Assembly (NCBI GenBank): GCA_002720125.1
Contig: PBGQ01000010.1
Span: forward strand, 1-9,807
From: Rickettsiales bacterium
GTDB lineage: Bacteria > Pseudomonadota > Alphaproteobacteria > TMED109
Direction of reading: 5' to 3'
Length of the DNA stretch: 9,807 bases
Under the pieces are notes generated by a model. It searched no databases. It was given only the letters and a program-made list of their open reading frames with translations, and was not told the origin of the DNA. Position numbers and translations under genes: made by a program. Positions 1-6,503 of this stretch are shown here, in pieces. How positions within the stretch are numbered: position 1 is the first letter of the stretch; the number at the start of each line of letters is the position of its first letter.

Positions 1-591
1 AAAAATTTTTATCTCATCCAACTGGTCTCCAAAGAAATCCAATCTATATGGAACCGCTTCTCCTAATGGCCAAATATCTATTATACCTCCTCTGATTGCG
101 TATTCATTGGGCTCTAGTACCAGATTTACTCTTTTGTATCCTAAATCTTGTAAATCTTTCCTAATTTGAATAATGTTATAAGAACATTTTGTAGTAAATT
201 TTAAGAAAAGTTTCTTAATTTCATCAGTTATAGGTACCTTTTGTATCAAAGCATCTATGCTAGTTAGAATAAGACAAGGCTTGTCTCTGATTTTTTCTCT
301 TTGCTTAAAGGTTTTAAATCTTCTATTTATAATTGATTTTGTAGGGGAAATATCATCATAGGGCATGCAGTCCCAAGCTGGAAAATCCAATAACTCGCTA
401 TCATATGAAAAAAGTTTAAATAATGGCAAAAATTTATCAATTTCTTCATTATTTTGTAGAATAAGTAAAATTTGATCTTTTGAGTATAATCTCCTTATCT
501 GTTCTATAAGAAAAGGTTGAATTCCCAATGAAGCATTATAGAATATAAAGTTATTATCGATGAATTTAAATTTTTCTTTTAGAATTTCCAC
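1..591 (-). CDS. mfd: Transcription-repair coupling factor Mfd, N-terminal 197 residues (partial)
   Basis: Mfd displaces RNA polymerase stalled at DNA damage and recruits the UvrA/B excision repair proteins. Only the N-terminal UvrB-like module is present; the coding frame is open through the left edge, so the polymerase-binding and translocase domains lie outside. By my own translation, residues 70-79 read FPAWDCMPYD, residues 160-175 are the EP-NEY-AIRGG-IIDIWP block and residues 183-189 are RLDFFGD. These align with the matching blocks of E. coli Mfd (ADWETLPYD, EHGEYATRGALLDLFP, RLDFFDD). The start is inferred as GTG at 589-591: an in-frame TAA lies 21 nt upstream (610-612) and there is no ATG in this frame until far inside the conserved region. 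With that start it overlaps the 3' end of sdhE by 26 nt, implying co-transcription and probably coupled translation. Identity is confident; the exact start is less so. Confidence 0.93.
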   Translation of the reverse strand, partial: MEILKEKFKFIDNNFIFYNASLGIQPFLIEQIRRLYSKDQILLILQNNEEIDKFLPLFKLFSYDSELLDFPAWDCMPYDDISPTKSIINRRFKTFKQREKIRDKPCLILTSIDALIQKVPITDEIKKLFLKFTTKCSYNIIQIRKDLQDLGYKRVNLVLEPNEYAIRGGIIDIWPLGEAVPYRLDFFGDQLDEIKIF

Positions 592-838
592 TAGATATAT
601 ATATTTCCATTAATTTAATTATATTTTTTGGCAAACCTTCTGGCCAAGGTTTTTCTTTTCTGATTATGTAAATTAATTCATTATCATTAATCTTAAATAA
701 GAACCTTTCATAATCTTTTAATTCTTTAAGACTCATTTTAGAGGCATTTTCATTAAAAAAAGTCCCCAAAAAGATATCGGCTTCCTTTGTACCTCTATGC
801 CATGATCTATATTTTAATTTATTTAAATACTTTTCCAT
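566..838 (-). CDS. sdhE: Succinate dehydrogenase assembly factor SdhE (DUF339), FAD-linking
   Basis: SdhE/Sdh5-family proteins promote covalent attachment of FAD to the flavoprotein subunit of succinate dehydrogenase (and of fumarate reductase where present) in the cytoplasm. The 90-residue length is normal for the family. The hallmark RGxxE motif is at residues 15-19 (RGTKE), the same positions as RGMRE in E. coli SdhE, followed by the expected acidic/hydrophobic stretch ADIFLGTFF. A KPWPEGLP loop near residues 63-70 fits the conserved C-terminal half. The usual Met of RGM is Thr here, a mild variation. The gene sits just upstream of mfd (26-nt overlap) and is divergent from recG with a 29-bp gap; mfd, sdhE and recG are commonly neighbours in alphaproteobacteria. 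Start: ATG at 836-838; no clear Shine-Dalgarno precedes it, and a TATAAT at 852-857 on this strand suggests a very short leader. Confidence 0.92.
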   Translation of the reverse strand: MEKYLNKLKYRSWHRGTKEADIFLGTFFNENASKMSLKELKDYERFLFKINDNELIYIIRKEKPWPEGLPKNIIKLMEIYISSGNSKRKI

Positions 839-851
839 TTAAATTAAATAA

Positions 852-865
852 ATTATAAATTTATA
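852..865. promoter_or_regulatory. Candidate shared bidirectional -10 element between sdhE and recG
   Basis: The gap between the two divergent start codons is only 29 bp (839-867). It contains the perfect 12-bp palindrome TATAAATTTATA (854-865). Read rightwards, TATAAA (854-859) lies 8 nt from the recG ATG. Read leftwards, TATAAT (857-852) and TATAAA (865-860) lie 13 and 21 nt from the sdhE ATG. No good -35 is visible for either direction, and any -35 would fall inside the coding sequence of the other gene. Symmetric -10 elements can drive divergent transcription. In such AT-rich DNA a chance match is quite possible, so this is a tentative call. Confidence 0.35.
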
Positions 866-867
866 TT

Positions 868-2942
868 ATGCAAAATAAATCTATAACAATATTATTTCAG
901 AATATTCGTTCAATTCTACCTAACGACCAACAATTAAAAAAAATTGAAGAAAATATTGGATATAAATTTATAGACTTATTATTTTATTTGCCTAATAGAG
1001 TTATACAACATCAAATATGTAATAATTGGGAGGATTTAGAAGATCAAAAAAAAGTTATATTAAAACTTTTTATCCAAAAACATTATAATCCTTTTAGGAT
1101 AAGAAATGCACCGTACAAGATTAAAACTACTTTTTGCGAGAAAACTATATTTTTAGTATTTTTTACAAAGAAAACAGGATATTTAAAAAGAATTTTTCCA
1201 GAGAATACAGAGGTCGTCGTAAGTGGAAAGCTTGATATTTACGCAAAAAAGTATCAAGTAACTCATCCTAACATTATTGATTCCATTATAAATTTCGATA
1301 AAAATAAACTTCTTGTTAAACCTATTTATAGACAAAAAAAGGCCTGAAATCAGATAAAATTAAACAGTCTATAGAGACTATATTTAAAAAAATTCCTGAT
1401 ATTTCTGAATGGAATAAGAACTTATTTGATAATTATAAAAACGTACCTAATTGGAAAAAAGCACTAGAAAGTTTGCATTTTCCTATAAATGAAAGTATTC
1501 AGAAAGAAAAGTCTATTGCATTAATGAGGCTAGCATATGATGAGTTATTAGCCTCACAATTATCACTAATTCTCGTCAGAAATAGCTTTAATAAAAAACT
1601 GGGAAATAAATATTTTAGTTCAAATCAACTATACTTAAATAAGTTAATAAATTCGTTACCATTTCAGTTAACTGAAGAGCAAAAAATAATTTTAAATCAG
1701 GTTATAAAAGACCTATTAAAAAAACAAAGAATGAATAGATTAATTCACGGTGACGTTGGTACAGGTAAAACAATACTAGCATTGCTTGCTGCATATTATG
1801 TTATAAAATCTAAATATCAAGTTGCTATACTTGCTCCTACAGAGCTTTTAGCTAAACAGCATTATAAATTAGCAACACTACTTTTAAAAAATTTTAATAT
1901 AAGCTGTTTTTTACTAGTATCATCATCAGAAAAAAAAGAAGTTATCTTAGAAAAAATATCAGAAGGAGAAGCAGACTTAGTAATAGGAACTCATAGTCTA
2001 ATTCAAGAAAGAGTAAAATTTAAAAATTTATCTTTTGTTATTATAGATGAACAACATCGATTTGGAGTAGAGCAAAGGTTAAAAATGAGAGAGAAAGGTA
2101 AAAATGTAGATATGCTATTATTGTCAGCAACTCCTATACCAAGAACTCTTATGCTAGCAGCATTAGGAGATATAGATGTTAGTATAATGAAGCAAAGACC
2201 CAACAAATCAGAGATAAAGACTATAATTAAGTCAGAGAATAATCTACTAGAAGTAATTAGTTATGTTAAAGAAGAAATTCATAGAGGAAAAAAAATTTTC
2301 TGGGTTTGTCCTATGATTGACCAAGAAGAAGAATTAAAAAAATCTAATGTAATTCATAGGTATAATTCACTTAAAAATAAATTTAAAGATATAGCAATAT
2401 TACATGGAAAAATGAGTTCTGATGAGAAAAATGCTATCATAGAGAATTTTAGAGTTGGTTCTATAAAAATACTTATCACTACGGTTGTAATAGAGGTTGG
2501 AATAGATATTCCTGATGCTAACATAATTATTATAGAACAATCAGAAACCTTTGGTCTAGCTCAAATTCATCAACTTAGAGGGCGCGTTGGGAGAGGAAAA
2601 GAAAATGGCACGTGTATTTTATTATTTAAAGAAAACTTAACAGAAAGTGCATATGAGAGGTTGTTAGTCATGAAATCCACTAATGATGGTTTTATCATAG
2701 CAGAGAAAGACCTCGAAATGAGAGGTGGTGGAGAGGTTTTAGGTGTTAAGCAATATGGATACGAAAATTTTATTTTTTTTGACATAATTCATCATAATAG
2801 TCTAGTTAAAATAGCAAATAAAGAAGCTAATTATATTTTACATAAAGATCCCACCTTGATTTCTCCAAGGGGAATATTACTAAGAAATTTGCTTTACATA
2901 TTTAAGAAAGATAGAGTATTAGACCTAATATCTGCAGGCTAG
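868..2942 (+). CDS. recG: ATP-dependent DNA helicase RecG, interrupted by a -1 frameshift at an A7 run
   Basis: RecG is a monomeric dsDNA translocase that remodels stalled replication forks and branch-migrates Holliday junctions. Frame 1 (868-1347) encodes the N-terminal wedge/OB part (LLFYLPNRV; VVVSGKLDIYAKKYQVTHP) and ends at TGA 1345-1347. The rest continues in the -1 frame to TAG 2940-2942. Re-joined at the A7 run the product is 691 residues, close to the 693 of E. coli RecG. Motifs in the joined protein: Walker A GDVGTGKT at 295-302, DEQH at 394-397, SATPIPRTL at 420-428, TTVVIEVGIDIPDA around 538-551, QLRGRVGRG at 569-577. The 44 residues after the junction (GLKSDKIKQ... to ALES) continue RecG homology without a start codon, so the downstream part is not an independent gene. 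Either one A is missing (sequence error or mutation), or the cell re-frames at A AAA AAG. Apart from this the gene looks intact and under selection. Confidence 0.93.
1335..1341 (+). other. Slippery heptamer A AAA AAG at the recG frame junction
   Basis: In the upstream reading frame the codons are CAA AAA AAG GCC TGA, so the bases fit the X-XXY-YYZ pattern as A AAA AAG, the same heptamer used for -1 frameshifting in E. coli dnaX. A -1 slip here gives AAA AAA GGC CTG and restores RecG exactly; without it the ribosome stops two codons later. A7 is also a typical place for an indel error or for RNA polymerase slippage. No Shine-Dalgarno-like stimulator is seen just upstream. The nearest hairpin (AGTCT-ATAG-AGACT, 1366-1379) starts 25 nt downstream, farther than usual for a stimulator. 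The match to the heptamer is seen directly; its use is not. Confidence 0.45.
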
Positions 2943-3607
2943 ATTTTAGTTTTTTTTCTTCTCTTTATTTCAGGTGTTATTATTCCTCCAGAAATGACTA
3001 ACTTCATACCCTCTTCTACATTCATGCTTAACCTAATTATATCACTAGAGGGAACAAATAGAAGAAATCCTGAGGTAGGATTAGGAGTTGTAGGCAAAAA
3101 AACATTTACGCAGTTTTTTTTTAATTTGTTTTTTACCTCACCTTTGGTTTCTGATGTAATAAATGCTACAGCCCATAGACCTTTTCTTGGATACTCAATT
3201 AATACTACCTCTCTAAATGCTTTAGAAGAAGAACCTAGAATTGTTTGAAATATCTGTTTTAAAGCACCGTAAATGCTCCTTACAACAGGTAATCTATTTA
3301 TTAATTTTTCTCCTATACCCACAAAGATTTTACCTAAAAATCCTGCCGTAAAAAAACCTATTATGATCAATAGCAAAATTGCAACAACTAAACCTGTACC
3401 AGGAATATTAAATGGCAGGTAAGTGTCAGGATTATATTTGGTAGGAACAAGATTCTTTACATTAGTATCTATGTAGCTTATAAAAATTATAGAAAGATAT
3501 ATGGTAATTCCTATAGGTGCAGTAACGGCAACACCAGTGAAAAAATACTTTCTAGTATTAGAGAAGAATTTTTTATTACTACTTTTATTTTTTTTTGATA
3601 TCTTCAT
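2939..3607 (-). CDS. DUF502 family inner-membrane protein of unknown function
   Basis: This is a member of DUF502, a family of small bacterial membrane proteins without an established function. From the chosen start the protein has 222 residues: a short basic cytoplasmic tail (1-20), a membrane segment at about 24-46 (FTGVAVTAPIGITIYLSIIF), a PGTGL turn at 69-73, a second membrane segment at about 72-92, then a soluble C-terminal domain. Family signatures are RLPVVRSIYGALKQIFQ (105-121), PTTPNPTSGFLLFVP (172-186) and EEGMKLVISGG (198-208). The frame stays open to an ATG at 3656-3658, but that would add 17 non-family residues and overlap trhO, so ATG 3605-3607 is preferred; it places the basic tail just before TM1 as in relatives. 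The gene converges on recG, sharing CTAG for both stops, and is divergent from trhO. The family assignment is confident; no function should be inferred from neighbours. Confidence 0.88.
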   Translation of the reverse strand: MKISKKNKSSNKKFFSNTRKYFFTGVAVTAPIGITIYLSIIFISYIDTNVKNLVPTKYNPDTYLPFNIPGTGLVVAILLLIIIGFFTAGFLGKIFVGIGEKLINRLPVVRSIYGALKQIFQTILGSSSKAFREVVLIEYPRKGLWAVAFITSETKGEVKNKLKKNCVNVFLPTTPNPTSGFLLFVPSSDIIRLSMNVEEGMKLVISGGIITPEIKRRKKTKI

Positions 3608-3633
3608 AAAATATGCTTTAAAGATAATAGATT

Positions 3634-3639
3634 TATAAT
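3634..3639 (+). promoter_or_regulatory. Candidate -10 box for the trhO-gst-purU operon
   Basis: A perfect TATAAT lies in the 45-bp gap between the divergent DUF502 and trhO starts, ending 13 nt before the trhO ATG (3653). A start site about 7 nt downstream would give a leader of only a few bases, and indeed no Shine-Dalgarno precedes trhO. No convincing -35 is seen 17 bp upstream (ATATGC at 3611-3616), so confidence is limited. Confidence 0.35.
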
Positions 3640-3652
3640 AGCTAAAACTAAT

Positions 3653-4543
3653 ATGCAAGAAAATAAATATACAGCAATTTCTTATTATAACTTCGAAAAT
3701 ATTAAAAATATTTTTGGATTAAGAAATAAAATAGCGAAAGTTTTTAAGAAATATGATGTTAAAGGTATAGTATTGTTGGCGCCAGAAGGTATAAATATAA
3801 ATATTTCATATATAAGTGAAAAAAAGGGAAATATTATAGATGATTTGAAAGAAGTAATATTTTTAAAAGAAACAAGTATAAAAATTTTTAATTGTAAAAA
3901 ACATATTTTTAGAAAACTGAAAATAAAAATTAAAAAAGAAATTCTAACAACAAGAAATTTAATAGAAATAAAACCCTTAAAAAAGGTTGGCACTTATGTT
4001 CGACCGAGTGAATGGGAAGAATTTATTAAAAGTCCTGACGTAATTCTCATTGACACAAGAAATGACTATGAAGTAAAAGTTGGCTCTTTCAAAAATGCTG
4101 TTAATCCTAAATGTCAGAATTTTACATCCATTTTAGAATGGATTAAGAATTATATTTTAGTTAAAGATAATAAGGACAAAAAAATAGCCCTGTTTTGTAC
4201 AGGAGGAATAAGGTGCGAAAAAGCTTCATCTCTAATTAAATTATCTGGATTTAAGAATGTTTATCAATTGGAAGGAGGTATTTTGAATTATTTTAAAAAA
4301 AATACAAAAGCAACCTCTTGGAAAGGTGAATGTTTTGTTTTTGATAATAGGGTATCTTTAAAAATGAACTTAGACAAAGGATCATTTGATTTGTGTTATG
4401 CCTGTAGAATGCCAATTGATGAATTAGAAAAAAGAAGTAAAAATTATATTAAAGGTATATCTTGTTCAAATTGTATTGGAAAAAAAACTATTACACAATT
4501 AAATAAATATAAGACTAGACAACTGCAAAAAAGTATTGGGTAA
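3653..4543 (+). CDS. trhO: tRNA uridine 5-hydroxylase TrhO (YceA / UPF0176, rhodanese fold)
   Basis: TrhO-family proteins carry out oxygen-dependent hydroxylation of wobble uridine 34 in a subset of tRNAs, giving ho5U, the precursor of cmo5U-type modifications. The 296-residue protein shows the family layout: an N-terminal ferredoxin-like domain (about 1-95) with VLLAPEGIN at 40-48, a rhodanese domain (about 115-215) with LIDTRNDYE at 132-140 and the active loop CTGGIRCEK at 182-190, then YQLEGGILNYF at 204-214. The C-terminal tail carries two CxxC pairs (C248/C251 and C271/C274) that could bind a metal. C182 is the expected catalytic cysteine and is intact. The usual APEGINGT is APEGININ here, a small departure. 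The length is shorter than E. coli TrhO (350) but ordinary for alphaproteobacteria. It opens an operon: the GST gene begins 7 nt after its stop. Confidence 0.92.
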   Translation: MQENKYTAISYYNFENIKNIFGLRNKIAKVFKKYDVKGIVLLAPEGININISYISEKKGNIIDDLKEVIFLKETSIKIFNCKKHIFRKLKIKIKKEILTTRNLIEIKPLKKVGTYVRPSEWEEFIKSPDVILIDTRNDYEVKVGSFKNAVNPKCQNFTSILEWIKNYILVKDNKDKKIALFCTGGIRCEKASSLIKLSGFKNVYQLEGGILNYFKKNTKATSWKGECFVFDNRVSLKMNLDKGSFDLCYACRMPIDELEKRSKNYIKGISCSNCIGKKTITQLNKYKTRQLQKSIG

Positions 4544-4550
4544 CATAACT

Positions 4551-5246
4551 ATGAATTCAACAATACCAATATTGTATTCTTTTAGAAGGTGTCCTTTCGC
4601 AATAAGAGCTAGGCTAGCTATTTATTTTAGCAAAATTAAGGTTGAAATAAGAGAGATTTCTTTGAGCAACAAACCACAAGAAATGAAAAGATTATCTAAA
4701 AAGTTTACTGTGCCTATATTAAAAATTGATGATATAGTTTTAGACGAGAGTTTAGACATAATTTTATGGTCATTAAAAAATAATGATGAACATAACCTTT
4801 TATCTCCTTACTATGCACAGAAAGAAGAAACATTAGAGACCATAGAAATATTTGATCATAATTTTAAATTTCACTTGGACAGATATAAATATTCTAGCAG
4901 ATATTTACAAGATGAAGATTATTTAGGAAGAAATGAGCATAAAGAACAAGCAGCTAACATTTTAGAAAAGATTGAAAGAATTCTAAAAACTTCTAAGAAC
5001 AATTATATATTTAAAAATAGACTGAGTATTTTAGATATATGTCTTTTTCCTCTGGTAAGACAATTTAGAATTGCTGATAAAAATTGGTTTGATAGTGAGT
5101 TTCGTTTTAATTCAACGGCCCGCTGGTTGCATAATATAATAGAGCAAGATTATTTTGAAAAAATAATGATTAAATATGCAGAATGGGTAAAGGAAAAAAA
5201 GATTCAATACTTTTCTTACCAGGATACTAATAGAATTATTGATTAG
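4551..5246 (+). CDS. Glutathione S-transferase family protein with Cys-type (CPxA) N-terminal domain
   Basis: This predicted cytosolic thiol-transfer protein has 231 residues. The thioredoxin-fold domain (about 5-78) carries FRRCPFAIRARLAI at 11-24 with C14 as the likely catalytic or glutathione-linking cysteine. The cis-proline is in TVPIL (P55), and the gamma-glutamyl contact motif is DESLDI at 65-70 (E66, S67). The all-helical C-terminal domain contains SILDICLFPLVRQFR at 159-173, the Ser-x-x-Asp N-capping box typical of GSTs. CPxA rather than Tyr/Ser-type residues points to a glutaredoxin-like, thiol-exchanging GST and not a classical conjugating enzyme; the substrate cannot be deduced. 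The frame extends to a TTG at 4536 inside trhO, but ATG 4551 puts the first strand (IPILYSF) right at the start as expected. It lies 7 nt after trhO and 1 nt before purU, so the three are surely co-transcribed. Confidence 0.88.
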   Translation: MNSTIPILYSFRRCPFAIRARLAIYFSKIKVEIREISLSNKPQEMKRLSKKFTVPILKIDDIVLDESLDIILWSLKNNDEHNLLSPYYAQKEETLETIEIFDHNFKFHLDRYKYSSRYLQDEDYLGRNEHKEQAANILEKIERILKTSKNNYIFKNRLSILDICLFPLVRQFRIADKNWFDSEFRFNSTARWLHNIIEQDYFEKIMIKYAEWVKEKKIQYFSYQDTNRIID

Positions 5247-5247
5247 T

Positions 5248-6117
5248 ATGAAGTTGAATAATAATTATACACTAAAAATTATTTGCAACGACAAGCCAGG
5301 AATTATTGCAAGAGTTTCAAATTTTTTATATAAAAATCGCTTTAATATATTAGAAAGTTCACAATTCAAAGATGACAAAAATAATAAATTTTTCATGAGA
5401 GTCAACTTTTCGCCTATTAATTTATCATCTAAAGTAAATGATTTAGAAGATTTGATATCTAAATTTAAGGAAATATCGAAGATTTTTAAAATGTCTTTTA
5501 ATATTTACGATATGTCAAAAAAACAAAATATACTTATTATGGTATCAAAATTTGGACATTGCCTTAATAATATGCTTTACCAGTGGAAACTAGGAAGCCT
5601 AAAAGCAAATATACCAACTATAGCTTCAAATCATGAAGATATGAATGAAATAGCAAAACAATATGGTATTAATTATGTTGTTTTACCAATAAATAAAAAA
5701 AATAAACCTGAACAAGAAAAGAGACTTCTAAAGATAATCAAAGAAAATAAAATAGACTTGGTAGTCTTAGCCAGATATATGCAAGTTTTATCTCCCAGAT
5801 TTTGCAAAATAATGGAAGGTAAGATTATAAATATACATCATTCTTTCTTACCAAGTTTTAAAGGTGCTAGACCTTATAATCAAGCATATTTAAAAGGCGT
5901 TAAAATCATAGGGGCTACTGCTCATTATGTCACAAATAAACTTGATGAAGGCCAGATAATTGAGCAGGATGTAGCTAGAGTTGATCACACTAAGACACTT
6001 GATGATTTTATATCAATAGGGAGAGATATTGAAAATATTGTTTTGTATAGGGCTATAAACTGGCATATTCAGCACAGAGTGCTAATTAACAAAAACCGTA
6101 CAATTGTATTTAATTAG
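5248..6117 (+). CDS. purU: Formyltetrahydrofolate deformylase PurU
   Basis: PurU hydrolyses 10-formyl-THF to THF and formate in the cytosol, balancing one-carbon folate pools. At 289 residues it is close to E. coli PurU (280). An N-terminal ACT domain (about 7-88: CNDKPGIIARVSNFLYKN) is the usual regulatory module. The formyltransferase-fold domain (about 93-289) has ASNHEDM at 126-132, LARYMQVLSP at 174-183 and NIHHSFLPSFKGA at 195-207. The catalytic triad is N195, H197 and D233, with the same spacing as N106/H108/D144 of PurN. The ACT domain plus HHSFLPSFKGARPYNQAY separates PurU from PurN. ATG 5248 is chosen over the TTG at 5239, which would lie inside the GST gene; the preceding stop and this start read TAG-T-ATG, indicating translational coupling. 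It converges on the cold-shock gene with only 6 nt between stop codons and no terminator hairpin. Released formate could feed a formate dehydrogenase whose accessory genes lie in this window. Confidence 0.95.
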   Translation: MKLNNNYTLKIICNDKPGIIARVSNFLYKNRFNILESSQFKDDKNNKFFMRVNFSPINLSSKVNDLEDLISKFKEISKIFKMSFNIYDMSKKQNILIMVSKFGHCLNNMLYQWKLGSLKANIPTIASNHEDMNEIAKQYGINYVVLPINKKNKPEQEKRLLKIIKENKIDLVVLARYMQVLSPRFCKIMEGKIINIHHSFLPSFKGARPYNQAYLKGVKIIGATAHYVTNKLDEGQIIEQDVARVDHTKTLDDFISIGRDIENIVLYRAINWHIQHRVLINKNRTIVFN

Positions 6118-6123
6118 GTTTGA

Positions 6124-6336
6124 CTATTCCGATGTTTTGAGGTTTTCGGCGGCCATTTTACCGTTTTTTTGCTCCTTAATTTCGTATTCTACTTTTTGTC
6201 CCTCCTGAAGCTTTGTAATTCCTGAAGCTTTCACAGCAGAAATATGGACAAATACGTCATTTTCTTCTTGACCATCTTGAGATATAAAGCCATATCCTTT
6301 TTTATAATTAAACCATCTTACTTCGCCTTTAGCCAT
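6124..6336 (-). CDS. cspA: CspA-family cold-shock domain protein
   Basis: This is a single cold-shock domain of 70 residues, an RNA/ssDNA-binding chaperone that melts secondary structure in mRNA. RNP1 is KGYGFI at 13-18 and RNP2 is VFVHIS at 28-33, both intact with their aromatic residues. The protein starts MAKGEVRWFNYKKGYGFI; the usual W-FN-xKGYGFI strand is complete, and the C-terminal VEYEIKEQKNGKMAAENL (49-66) is the normal fifth strand region. The alphaproteobacterial form with ISAVKASGI is evident. G+C looks higher than in its neighbours near the 3' end (GGCGGCC), as expected for a strongly expressed conserved gene. It appears to have its own promoter and a structured leader of about 75 nt (see 6417-6445 and 6363-6401). 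Which of the several Csp paralogues it represents cannot be told, so the symbol is a family label. Confidence 0.95.
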   Translation of the reverse strand: MAKGEVRWFNYKKGYGFISQDGQEENDVFVHISAVKASGITKLQEGQKVEYEIKEQKNGKMAAENLKTSE

Positions 6337-6362
6337 TAGTACTCACTCTTTCTATTCAGAAT

Positions 6363-6401
6363 AAGACGCAAAATCTAAAATAAATAATTATACCGCGTCT
6401 T
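6363..6401 (-). promoter_or_regulatory. Inverted repeat in the cold-shock gene leader (possible RNA switch)
   Basis: AAGACGC at 6363-6369 and GCGTCTT at 6395-6401 are perfect 7-bp complements separated by a 25-nt A/T-rich loop. These are almost the only G/C-rich words in the gap, so the pairing stands out. The repeat lies between the predicted transcription start (near 6410) and the csp start codon at 6336, so it would fold in the mRNA leader just upstream of the weak Shine-Dalgarno region (GAGTGAG, about 6343-6349). Cold-shock mRNAs of other bacteria have long, temperature-responsive leaders. A thermosensor role is an inference; an operator for a DNA-binding protein is an alternative. Confidence 0.45.
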
Positions 6402-6416
6402 TACTTAATTTTGTAT

Positions 6417-6445
6417 ATTATAATAAATAAAAGTAAAATCAACAA
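6417..6445 (-). promoter_or_regulatory. Sigma-70-type promoter for the cold-shock gene
   Basis: On the minus strand a perfect -10 TATAAT (6422-6417) is preceded by TTGTTG (6445-6440), a partial -35, with exactly 17 bp between them. A start near 6410 gives a leader of about 75 nt before the ATG at 6336. A second TATAAT at 6392-6387 falls within the leader repeat and has no -35, so it is less likely. The rest of 6337-6503 is A/T-rich and shows no coding region or terminator for the upstream gene. Confidence 0.5.
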
Positions 6446-6503
6446 ATTTTATTTTAAGTAAATTATTTGATTTAATAAAATATATAGTATGAGCATCATT
6501 AAT

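Noticed and set aside
1366..1379. Hairpin AGTCT-ATAG-AGACT downstream of the recG slip site, as a frameshift stimulator
   Set aside because: The stem has only 5 weak base pairs and starts about 25 nt after the heptamer, whereas known stimulators lie within roughly 5-12 nt.
2003..2785. Minus-strand open frames inside recG (2003-2206, 2570-2785)
   Set aside because: They are shadows of the helicase coding frame with no recognisable features; the same holds for 2994-3248, 3685-3993, 7095-7280, 9087-9329 and 9345-9572.
1473..2942. Downstream recG part as an independent short helicase gene starting at TTG 1473
   Set aside because: That TTG is an internal leucine; the conserved frame continues upstream for 44 codons to the A7 run, and there is no ribosome-binding site.
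3608..3658. Longer DUF502 protein starting at 3658
   Set aside because: It would add 17 residues absent from the family pattern and overlap the trhO start.
6160..6169. T7 run near the end of the cold-shock gene as a purU terminator
   Set aside because: It lies within csp coding sequence and only a 3-bp stem (CGG/CCG) precedes it.
6204..6231. 11-bp direct repeat CCTGAAGCTTT (6204-6214 and 6221-6231) in the cold-shock gene
   Set aside because: The copies are 17 nt apart, so they are in different reading frames inside a conserved protein; most likely a coincidence of codons.
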